Shown here in pieces: positions 44,350-54,409 of a DNA stretch of 64,000 nucleotides; position 1 is the stretch's first letter; every line of letters begins with the position of its first letter. The translations under genes and the position numbers were made by a program. The stretch is from positions 63,344,968 to 63,408,967 of the forward strand of contig OW799234.1 in assembly GCA_941918925.1 (NCBI GenBank). Reading direction: 5' to 3'. This stretch comes from Phyto melanocephala. Its lineage: Eukaryota > Arthropoda > Insecta > Diptera > Rhinophoridae. The notes beneath the pieces were generated by a model. The model saw nothing but the letters and a program-made list of their open reading frames with translations. It was not told where the DNA came from and ran no database searches.

Positions 44350-45465
44350 AAACTCTCCTATGTATGCTTTAAATTTGGATAACTTCTGGATTACTTTGTA
44401 TTTAGTTAGTTGATAAAAAGCTAGTTTAGGGTGAGTTATTTTCGTAGTCGACTAATCTGTTGCTTATAAGGTAAATGAAAACATAAATGAATGGACTACA
44501 TCTAATAAAAATACATTAATATACTTACTCACATACACACATATGTATGTATGTATGTATGTGTATGTATATGCACGCACAAGCAGTAGACTACCACAAG
44601 GAGAAGCAAAAACTAAGAACACCGACTGTTAGAACAAAGAATTACTCGTTCAATGTATTGAATTATTTGGAATTTATGATGACCTTCCGGACTGCACAGC
44701 AAGTCGACCGAACAAATCAATTGACCAACCGTCTAAATAATTAAGCATTTGTAGTATTATTGTTGTTTCTGCTTATAACAAATAAATATTATTGTTTTTG
44801 TTGCTGTTACACAATACATTTCCCCCAAACGAGTTTAAACGGAAAATTTTCTGTGATTTTCTACATTCCTTAGCAAAAGACATGTAGCGATAAAGAATTA
44901 AAAACAAAAAGGATGCTGAATGCTGTTGCAGTTGTTTTCCATAACATGCCAGCATTTGTATGTGGGATAAAGTCAGGAAGTCGTGAAATTTCTGGAATTT
45001 TGTAAACAAGTAAACAACACCTGGGTGAGAATCTGTGCGAATAATAGAATTTTATTACAGTAGCAGTGAAGGTATAAAAAAAATCTGTATATTTAAAAAG
45101 CAGTAGAGTTTCTATGTAATTGAAATAAATAAAATAAAGAATGTTGTTAGCATGGGTGTAACTCTACCATTCTTAATTAAGAACTAATTAAGAATTGGAA
45201 TAAATTGACTATTTACATTGCATAAACATGTGAAATTAACCCATTTGAAAATTTGGCCCACCACCCAGAAAAAAAGTTATGCTTTTTCCACCCCCACCAG
45301 TGAATTTAAGAATACCGCAATTTAGAGAAGGAAAAGATTATTTAAATTTTAAATATCCAAGATGCACTTTATCCAGCCGAAGTTTTAATAAAATGTCTTA
45401 AAATTTAAGACAAGTTTTAATAATATAAATTTTTTTTGAGATATTAAAAATATTTTAATATCAGT
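44350..45465. other. AT-rich stretch, no gene seen
   Basis: ATGTATGTATGTATG microsatellite near 44545. Short frames at 44547-44744 and 44773-45009 have no recognised domains. Confidence 0.55.
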
Positions 45466-45469
45466 TTAT

Positions 45470-45905
45470 TACAGATAAGTTTCGGTCAAAAAATATGCCG
45501 GTCAAGTGACTTCTGGCTCAATGGGCTTGCAATCTTTTACCAAATTTTTCAATCACATTTTTCAATGTATTGTTGTCAACGGTTCATATCTGCTCGATAG
45601 TGTTTTTTTTAAGCTCATAAGCTGTTATGGGATTATTGCTGTACACTTTCAATTTCGAAAACCCAAAAAAAAAAATAGTTCAAAGATGTCAAATCGCTTG
45701 ATCTCGGTGTCGAATTTAATTGTCCTGTTCTAGAAAATGTGCGATTATGGAGGTCTTCTTTTAAAAGATCCACTGTTTATTTTGATGTGTGGCAAGTATA
45801 AGCATCCTGTTGAAACAATAAATTCTCTACGTCTAAGTCGTCAATTTTCCGCCACGAAAAGCTACGGATCATCTCCCTGCAGCGATTTGCAAATCAAAAT
45901 GATAC
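45470..45905 (-). pseudogene. mariner transposase, second half
   Basis: Minus strand, from about 45900: REMIRSFSWRKIDDLDVEN, LFQQDAYTCHTSK, a stop, then TVDLLKEDLHNRTFSRTG, PRSSDLTSLNYFFFGFSKLK, VYSNNPITAYELKKNTIEQ and NNTLKNVIEKFGKRLQAH. The second catalytic Asp (QQD) is kept; the third position reads Asn (SLNY) instead of Asp. A stop and single-base shifts in the poly-A stretch break the frame. The N-terminal half and terminal repeats are not seen. Confidence 0.8.
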
Positions 45906-46599
45906 TTCAAATTTAGATGCCTAATCAATTGACCTTTTTAGGTAATATTAAAAGAAGTTATATTGGAGCTTGTAATAACACTGCTCAGCAGCTAAATCCT
46001 CCATTTAATAAAACTATGTGGACTATATGGCTTTTGACGCGCTGAACTCAAATCCGTTGTCGGTTTTTTTTTTCCATCAGATCGGGATTTTTTTTAGGGG
46101 CGTGGCAAATTTTCCCCCCTAAATTAGTCAGGTACGGAGGCATATTTCATCCTTCCTCGAGAACCAGTCATCCGATTTTCAAAATAAAACCCTAGAAGAT
46201 GTGTATTTTATTTATTTTATTCGAATAGAATTTTTCTCTATCTCTTATCGTTTTGAAATTGTTCAGAAATTAATGGAGAAAAAAATTTTTTTTGTGCAAA
46301 ATTCTAAATATTTTTCAATTTAAAAATAAAATTAAAAAAAATATAAAGCAAATATTCAACATTTTGCACTTTTTTCTGAGAGATACTTATCTTAAAAATA
46401 AAAAAAGCCATAAACTATGACATAACTGATCTAGGACTATTAAGTAGTCCTTAAGTTTATAGGTACTTTTTCTTGTACTGTTTAGTCTCTAGTGAAATCC
46501 TGGATACATATCAGTGCGAAATTTTCTGGCTAATTGAACGCAATGGTATTTGTTTCAATGAAAAAATACATTTTTTACTCTTGCATTACAAGCTACAAC

Positions 46600-46880
46600 T
46601 CTTTTCCTTATATATATACTGATTTAGCCCATTTTCAATACTAAACAAACAAAAAACAACAATTTGATCCCCTGACTCTTTCGGTTGGAGCTCTATCTTG
46701 CTCTCAACAGACGGATAGAGAAACAGACTAACGGAAATAGCTAGATCGTTCTAAAATGAATCCAGGACTAAAAAAAATTATTTTATGGTGTCTAAGCTAA
46801 ATATTTCGATGTTCTACAAACGGAATGACAAAATGAATATACCCCCACAGCATATTTTTTCGTTTTTGGTATAAAAAAAC
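46600..46880 (+). mobile_element. mini-me-like relic, second subfamily
   Basis: TTTGATCCCCTGACTCTTTC, GAGCTCTATCTTGCTCTCAA, CAGACGGATAGAG, TAGATCGTTCTAAAATGAAT, ACAAACGGAATGACAAAATG and GGTATAAAAAA parallel the relic at 42310-42505. Confidence 0.6.
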
Positions 46881-46884
46881 TGCA

Positions 46885-47570
46885 TGCAATTGGGGTAAAA
46901 GAATCACATTAAACTGACAAAAGTGACAGATGAATATATAAACAGACGTGTTGGTTTAACGTTTTAAAGTATTTTAAAACATCTCTTTTTTATCTACCGA
47001 ATATTCTCTTTGAATATTAAACCTAACTTTCTCTACATTTGCTTCGATATGAAGTATTTGTTGACCTGAAATAAAAAATGTGCTTGTCCGTCCATACAAG
47101 TATGTGGTTATAAAAGGGAAAAAATTATTAAAATTAATTATGGTTGTTATTTTCTACTATTTTTATTGTTTGTTAAATGGGAGAAAATAACAGAAGCAAC
47201 AACAATAATATGTATTTAGCACAAAAAAGACAATTTATAAATATTGCGTGTTTGTATGATGAAATTATTTCTCTTTAGCTTTATTTTAAGGTTCCAGCTT
47301 CCGTAAGCAAAAAAAAAAAATTAACAACAAGTATGTACAACTTTCAGTTGTAAATGTGAGAAATAATTCATTAAAAGTTTTTATATATTTTTATTTTTTA
47401 TATTTTTTTTTTTAATTTTTTATTGTTGTAGTTAATTATAATATACGACCGTCATGTAATGTATGGTTAGGTGGATACAGTGGTGTTTAGAGATTTTTAT
47501 TAATTTTTCTTTTTGTTTCCAATTTTTAATAAATATTATCAACATTGCACTGAAGGTTTTCAAGCAGCCA
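46885..47570. other. AT-rich stretch, no gene seen
   Basis: No recognised feature; T-rich homopolymer block near 47395. Confidence 0.55.
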
Positions 47571-47580
47571 AACTCACACA

Positions 47581-47946
47581 CAAGGCGAATTCATATAGGT
47601 GAAATTGTCAGCCCAGCTAAATTTGCCTTAATTTTATTTATTAGTGCAGGAAAGAAAAATGGGATTTTGGATTCGGTATTAAACAATTAACTTAAGAGTA
47701 CTTATTTGATAAGAAATGTTCTAAATTTTTGTATTTATTTGTTATATATTTGTTGTTTTTGCGTCATTAATAATGTGTTTTTAAAAAATGTATATCCTTT
47801 TTTTTAATACAATTTTATTATATTTAAAATGTCATAACAGCTTTTCCATCCCTGATATACGAACTGGCCTTAACATAAAACATCCCCTCAAAAGTTGCTT
47901 TATTGTATTAATTCGCCGTTGTATAAAACTGTATGAATATGCCTTG
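47581..47946 (+). mobile_element. hAT-like MITE, CAAGGC family, copy 4 (366 bp)
   Basis: CAAGGCGAATTCATATAGG to TATGAATATGCCTTG. Left flank CTCACACA (47573-47580) and right CTCACACC (47947-47954) match at 7 of 8. Immediately followed by copy 5. Confidence 0.85.
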
Positions 47947-47953
47947 CTCACAC

Positions 47954-48334
47954 CAAGGCGAATTCATACAGGTGAAATTATCAGCCCAGCTGATTGGGAA
48001 AAGTTTTGTCAAAATTGGTTTAATTCACCTTGATTTCATTTATTAATGCAGGGACAGGAAATGTGATTTTGGTTTCGCTATTAAACAGTTAATTTGACTG
48101 TACTGTTTTTTATAATAAATGTGCTTAATTTATGTATATTTGATGCTTTTGCGTCATTAATAATGTGTTTAAAAAATGTATATCCTTTTTTTAACCAATT
48201 TAATTATATATAATATGTCAAAAAAAAAACTTTTCCATCCCTGATATACGAATTGACCTTGACATAAAACATCACATGAAAAGTTGCTTTGTTGTATCAA
48301 TTCGCCGTTGTATATACCTTATGGATATGCCTTG
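47954..48334 (+). mobile_element. hAT-like MITE, CAAGGC family, copy 5 (381 bp)
   Basis: CAAGGCGAATTCATACAGG to TGGATATGCCTTG. GCTCACAC precedes (47946-47953) and follows (48335-48342) exactly. It appears inserted at the duplicated target of copy 4, giving target-element-target-element-target. Confidence 0.9.
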
Positions 48335-48550
48335 GCTCACACAGTTATCTGCAAGGGCGAATTGCTACAATAAAGCAAAGTTTTCGCAGATGCTTTCTGT
48401 AAAAAAAAATAATTTGCTTAAAGAAATGTAAACAAATTAAGTAACTACAATGTCAAAAACAAATACAATTTTTATATAAACCATGTAAATAAATATTAAA
48501 AATAAACAATAATTTAATAATTTAGTTTGTTTGTGTCTAATACCTTTTAA

Positions 48551-49073
48551 GCTCTAAACACATAGACGGCAGCAGACTTCACAACTTCAAGGCTTCAAAT
48601 GCTGCCAACTTCAAATGCTGCTCTGAAGTCAGCTTCATAATTATTTTGAAGACAGCAACAACATAATAATCAGCTGATGTGCATTTAAGCAATACAAATT
48701 TCAGGGATGCCGCATATATATTTTATAATGAATAATATTAAGTTATTGGCAAAAAAAATGTAATAATATCACGAAAAACTATAAAAACACATACACTTAT
48801 TTCTTTATTGTATTTTTGTAATGTTCTTTTATGTTTAATATCAAAAATAATTTTTTTTTCTTTTTTTCCAATTTAATATATATAATGGCAACACTATATT
48901 TGTTCTTGCTGCCCGTCAAAATAGAAAATAGCCTAAGTTGGCAGCAGCAGCAAATGCTGTTGTGCAGTCGTGCTGCTGTGCTGCCGTCAAAATAATCGTT
49001 TTCATTTAAACACATGGATTTTATTTTTGACATATTGCTGCTTGCTGTCTGCTGTCGTCTATGTGTTTAGAGC
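48551..49073. mobile_element. inverted-repeat element with GCAGC-rich arms (523 bp)
   Basis: Left GCTCTAAACACATAGACGGC then AGCAGAC; right end complement GCTCTAAACACATAGACGAC then AGCAGACAGCAAGCAGC. Subterminal runs of GCAGC/TGCTG (48590-48630, 48930-48985) are unusually GC-rich for the window. No target duplication identified; superfamily unknown. Confidence 0.7.
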
Positions 49074-49179
49074 ATTATAGTGGTACAATTGAAATAAAAA
49101 ACTTGATCGGAAACTGTGTGACCAAATTTCGCGGCTCTAATTCTGTTCGGCACAGGAATATTCACTTGTACTTTGTAAG

Positions 49180-49365
49180 CAGGGTACACTTATACAGGTG
49201 GCGGTGCCAGCCCAGCTGATTATTTTTTTGTGTCCTAATGTTTGTCAGACTCCATATATAAAAAAAAATAAAATTTTAGTGCCAAGAATTGTCAAACTCC
49301 ATATATAAAAAATAGAGAGAAAAAATGCTCTCCCTTACGCTATCACCTTATGTAATTACACCATG
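49180..49365 (-). mobile_element. hAT-like MITE, CAGGGTG family, copy 2 (186 bp)
   Basis: CAGGGTACACTTATACAGGTG at the left, CCTTATGTAATTACACCATG at the right. Flanks TTTGTAAG and ATTTTAAG agree at 6 of 8. Opposite orientation to 4675-4858. Confidence 0.75.
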
Positions 49366-49554
49366 ATTTTAAGTATAAAAATAAAATTGCTCTGCACTGT
49401 GTGGTGTGATGGTTGTAAAATTCAATACTTAAAGAATACTCTAGCAATTATATTGACTAATTCGGAGAATCGATGAAACAAACAAGGCACACGGTAATTA
49501 TATAACTACTATACTCCAATATAACTACTTGTTACCTTTGTTTATATTTTCACT

Positions 49555-50040
49555 TTATCGAGGAAAAAAACTTGGAAATATCGATGGATTTTAATGAAAT
49601 CAAATTTATTTTATTTTTAATACATGCAGCTTATTTTTATTATTATTATTTTTAATATAGCAGCGTACTAAAACGCATATTTTCAATTGAATAGAAACAT
49701 GATTTTTTAAATATTATACAAAAAGCAGAAATAAAATAAGCGGACAGGTGTCTGGTACTATTTGTTTTGTTCCTTAAACCGGTAAAAACTTTATCTTTAA
49801 TACTTTTTAAGATCTCATCTAACTTCTACACTAACTAACGTCGGAAAATAATTTAAAATTAGTTTTTCATTAAAAAAAAAAATAAATAAAAAAATATCAC
49901 AAAATTTTGAGCTTTACACAAATTTGTGATAAAAAATATCAAAACTAGGTATTTTCAGTTTATCGGGAATAAAACACGAATGTATCCATGGATTTTCATG
50001 TAATAAAATTTATTTTATTTCTTATAAATGCAGCTTTAAG
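49555..50040 (+). repeat. pair of diverged direct repeats about 410 bp apart
   Basis: TTTATCGAGGAAAAAAAC, ATCGATGGATTTTAATGAAAT and TTTATTTTATTTTTAATACATGCAGC near 49555-49632 recur as TTTATCGGGAATAAAACACG, ATCCATGGATTTTCATGTAAT and TATTTCTTATAAATGCAGC near 49959-50034. It may be part of a longer unclassified element. Confidence 0.5.
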
Positions 50041-50044
50041 ATTA

Positions 50045-52860
50045 AGTACCAAAACTAGTCATTATTTGTTGCTTTCTATTTTTAAAAATTTTCTTATTTA
50101 AAAAATTTTATAATATAAAAAATTTTATAATTTATAAAAAAAAACAAATTTTTTTCCGACTTGTTCGTCGATAACTCCAAAACTAATGGCTAGATCAGAA
50201 AATGATATTAAAAAACTTAAAGCTGGCATAATTTAAAGTTTGCTAACGGATTGCTAAACAAAATCGAGTACGTCGTTCCAAAGTTACGACAAGATGTATG
50301 GAGCAACCTATTTATTTAAAAATCTCAAATAAAAAAAAAAATTTTTTTTTAAAAAAACCGTACCATAGAATTTGAAATTATGATGATTTTTGCAGTTGGG
50401 TGACTATAAAGGATCAAAAAAATATTGTGGTTATTTAGGGGAAAAAATTCCATTTGTTGCATAGTGTAATTTGTTAAACAATACCAAGTTGAAAGATACA
50501 AAATCAGATTTTTTTGAACAGCAAAATATTTAATTTATTTTTTAAGTCGCCATATTGATTAAAAATACAGTGAAAATTTTACATTGTGGAATGCTGAGGT
50601 CGCCTGAAAATTGTACATTATTGGGAGGTGCTCGTTCAAGTGAAGTTCAAGTGAATTTTTTAATTCATATAAAAAGAAGAAACGACACTTTTAAAAAATT
50701 TACAAATAATTTCATAGTATCTTATGATATCTAAAGTTTTGTAATTTCTAATTTGCATTTGTTTTAAAAAATTATTTATAATTTTCTGTTTTAAGTACTC
50801 AATAATATCGAATTTTTTTAAATGTTAAACACTATCGTTTTGAAGCGATTTTTGACACAATTCTAACAAACTCAATTGACGAAGAAGTTAATCTTGTTTA
50901 TTCCCTAAATACAGCAGAAAAACGTACACACCCACCAGAAAAAATCATGACAAAGAAGTCATTTTGCAAGGGTTCAACTGATGACAAAGTGATTCAATTT
51001 AGGTAAAACACTAATGGCTATAACATGTCATTGGAGGGTATGTGTTCCACTCTAATAGTCCACTCTAATAATTCCTTAGTTTATGATGTTTGTCTGCATA
51101 AATTGCTTAAGATATATTGCATAACATTGCATTCACTTCGGAGGAAAAATATTTGGAAACATATCAAAAACGATGACGGATTCATTCAAGCAAAAAGCTT
51201 AAAAATATTATTTCTAATTTTATGTCCACATAATAAAGGGTTTTTAATCAAAACATATACACAAAATGTTAGTCCATACCGATGAAAGGAAGTTTGCTCT
51301 TATGCAAGACTCATTCATATGAAAATTGTTATTTGGTGTTGCATTTCAGAGCTTTTGTGTATCAAAGCAAGCTATCCTTTAAAGAGAGTATCAGCTATAA
51401 GGAGTTTTTACTGTAGATGTATATTGTGCTCAAAATACAAGACAATAACTTTATGGAAAAGTTAAACAAACTGCTTGTAGTTAAATTGAAGAACAATTTG
51501 CTTTTTATTTTATTTACTTATTTATTCATAATCTAAAAATGTAGACAAAGTTTGACAGTAGCGTTCATCATCAGCTGCTCTAAAAATTGCATATTCGGTA
51601 TTCGAAAAATCATTTCTAGCCAAAGCATTCTTTATTGAGTAACTTGAATATGAGAAAATTAAACTCAAGCTGCAATAAAAATTAAATTTTTTTTTAATAT
51701 CTTCTACTTAATTAAAAAAATTTCTCTAATAAATTTAACAAAACAAAACATTCTGTATTCATTCTTACTGCCACCACTATTATTTACGACACTCTTTAAC
51801 ATAGCAAATGAAAGCAATGTAACTTAAGTAAAATGCGTGAGAATTGGTTCATGTAAAGTAATACAAAACAGATATAATGAGAATAAAAAGAAGAAGAAAA
51901 AAACTAATTAAATAAATAGTTCCTTATAATTTGCTTAATCTTGCCTACAGATACCAGACTTTTCATTTTTACCGCACAAACTTTACACCTGTGTAGTGTA
52001 AGTTTTAGTTACACGAATGCATATACGACATTAAAATCAACACTAAAACCTATTTTCCCTCATAAGTTCTACAGAAGTGTGTGTATAATGTACGTAAATA
52101 TTTCTACAAAAGCGAAACTCAAGAAAGGTTTTCTAACTTTCTACGTAATTGTGAAAAATTTCAATTTCAATACATATGTATGTGCTTGATTTTTTTTGTT
52201 GCTAATTTTTACTTACAATTCATGAAAATAACGGAATGTTAATTGTGCCTAAACGATTGATATTTATTGATATTTAAGTTTAATTAAAAAATAAAAGGTG
52301 TTCCAAGGGGAACAGGTTAATGTTGAGTTGGTGTAAACCAAGCTGTGTGAGAAATTTTTTTATTAAGCAAGAGCTTAGTGGCCATCATGTACGGAATATA
52401 ATATCATCTGAATATCCGATGGAAGAATGGCTATCTGATTTTTGATACTTCCGAAAAAATAGAGCAGATCTAGTTGTCTGTATTTGATACTTAGATTCAA
52501 ATTTTATTCATTTAACATATTTACGATTTTAGTTTTTTAACTAAATCTAATTTTCATTCCCTGAATGAACAAAAGGAAACAAGGCCACTTCAATAAATTT
52601 TTATATTATGCTTCCAGATTAGCTGTTTAGGCGAGATTACCTTGTAAATTGGCCTTGGTCGAAATCAAGAGCAAAAAGAAAACTTTACAAAACTAATTTT
52701 ATCATTATTTTGTTTGTGTATTAATTAAACATTAAAATAAAAACAAAATCATACTATGACGCGTTAATTTACGCGGTGAACGTCAGAGAAGGGCACTCAA
52801 CTAATTGTTTCTTAAAGCGACGAGCAATACAAATATAACTTTAAGATGGCAACACTTTTT
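50045..52860. other. AT-rich stretch, no gene seen
   Basis: Frames at 51025-51285 and 51941-52189 show no recognisable domain and no coding-like composition. Nothing shared with other parts of the window. Confidence 0.55.
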
Positions 52861-52919
52861 TACTAATGACCATTTTGTCGGCTGTCAAGTGATTTATGGT
52901 TAGTTTGGTTTGGCATTTC

Positions 52920-53690
52920 GACATTAATAGAATGACGCCTCATCAACGCTTTCAAGTTGTGCAAATTTATTTTGAAAATCATGATTCTGTTCGAAGTATG
53001 TATCGAGCACTATGTCTTGGTCAACATAATCGTCCACAACTTTTTTTTTAATGGATACGTCAATAAATAAAACTGCCGTATTTGACAGCGATACGTCTCG
53101 AAAAACTGACTGTTTGGTGTGATTTATGGGCTGTGGAATCATTGGTACTTCTTTCAAAATGATGCTGGTAAGAGCCTTAAAGTCAATGGTGACCGCTATA
53201 GAGCCATGATCACTGACTTTTTCCTTCACCAATTGAACAACCATGATGTGCATGCTGTGGTTTCGACAAGACCGCGCAAGATGTCACACAGCTTTTGCCA
53301 CAAATTCTTTATTGAAGAAAACAATTGGTAACCAAATAGTTTCACGTTTCGGACCCGTTAATTGCCATCCAAGATCGTGTGACTTAACGCCGATAGACTA
53401 TTTTCTGTTGAAGTCGCTAGTATAAGCCAATAAGCTCGAAGTGAATGACTACTTAAAGGAAAACATTCGCCGCGTTTTTGCCGATATACGGCCACAAAAT
53501 TTGCAAAATTTTCATCGAAAATCAGAACTCTTGATTAGAGGAGTACGTCCGAGCCAGGCATGCTGGTCATATGACAGAAGTCATATTATAAATTATATAA
53601 AATTTAATTATTATGCCAGAATTTCAAACAACATCTTTGTTTTATTTCATTTTAACTTGTATACCTCTATAAAAACACACCCTTTATAAG
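52920..53690 (+). pseudogene. rosa-like mariner transposase, deleted and frameshifted
   Basis: MTPHQRFQVVQIYFENHDSV then RSMYRALCLGQHNRPQ (52933 on) is the HTH start. It jumps at 53045 to FNGYVNK, so the first catalytic Asp region is lost. NHWYFFQNDA, VNGDRYRAMITDFFLHQL and FRQDRARCHTAF (second Asp kept) follow, then a shift, SRFGPVNCHPRSCDLTPIDY with the third Asp intact (53348-53401), then YLKENIRRVFADIRPQNLQN. The shorter frames at 53119, 53243 and 53441 are pieces of this one gene. The minus-strand frame at 52924-53253 is its shadow. Confidence 0.85.
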
Positions 53691-53780
53691 AATTACGATA
53701 TAAAAAATATTTTGAGGACCGCATTTCGACACCAAACAATTCCTGGTAAATCAAATTGCACGGATGACCTTTTTTTTCTA

Positions 53781-54404
53781 TCTATATATCTGTGGCTTGG
53801 ATCTAAAAGGGCCAATGTCACTTTTTTGCTCTTTTGAGTTAATTATTGCATTAGATTTGCTTTCTTGCTCTATTTCATTATGGTAAAACAGCTAAAGTTA
53901 TACTTAACCCAGAACAGCTTCATAGATAAAATGCTAGCCAAAGTCACTATGAAAGCATATATAAAAGTTAAAGTTCAATTCCAATTTTCTCGAAAGTAAA
54001 TATTTTGACATTGGCCATTTTTGCTCCAAGCTACAGATATATAAAAGTGAAACTGCGTGTGTGTTAGCTATAGACTTCGGAACCGTAAATCCGATTGGAC
54101 TTAAACTTCAACAAGTTGTTGTACACATTCCAGGGAGTGTTTATGGGTGGTAAAAAGTGAGCTGGGCCACGCCCATAAAAAAAAGGTTACAATTTTGAGG
54201 TACTTGCACTGGACCGATTTTTCTGAAAATGTTCACACATATTGAGCTGCCATGACTATACAATTTCGTTATTAGAAAAGTGGGCAGTGTCACGCCCATT
54301 AAAAAAGTTATCATTTTTAGCTTCTTGCGCTTGATGTTCAATTAAAATTCAGAATGCGTTTTTATTCATAAAGGGGCGTAGCAACGCGCGCCGGGCTTGG
54401 CTAG
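53781..54404 (+). mobile_element. complete Helitron with a 247-bp MITE in its 5' end
   Basis: A|TCTATATAT at 53781, interrupted at once by the CTGTGGC MITE (53790-54036), then ATATATAAAAGTGAAACTGC and TTAGCTATAGACTTCGG. It ends with GGCGTAGCAACGCGCGCC, then GGGCTTGGCTAG|T. Without the MITE it is 377 bp, the same as the copy at 26643-27019. Confidence 0.85.
53790..54036 (+). mobile_element. 247-bp MITE, CTGTGGC family, copy 3
   Basis: CTGTGGCTTGGATCTAAAAG at the left; right end GCTCCAAGCTACAG with TTGGCCATTTTT inside. Bordered by ATATAT on both sides. Inserted in the TA-rich start of the Helitron. Confidence 0.85.
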
Positions 54405-54409
54405 TTGGA

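Noticed and set aside
52924..53253. 109-codon minus-strand frame
   Set aside because: Antisense of the mariner transposase at 52920-53690, whose plus-strand motifs are clear.
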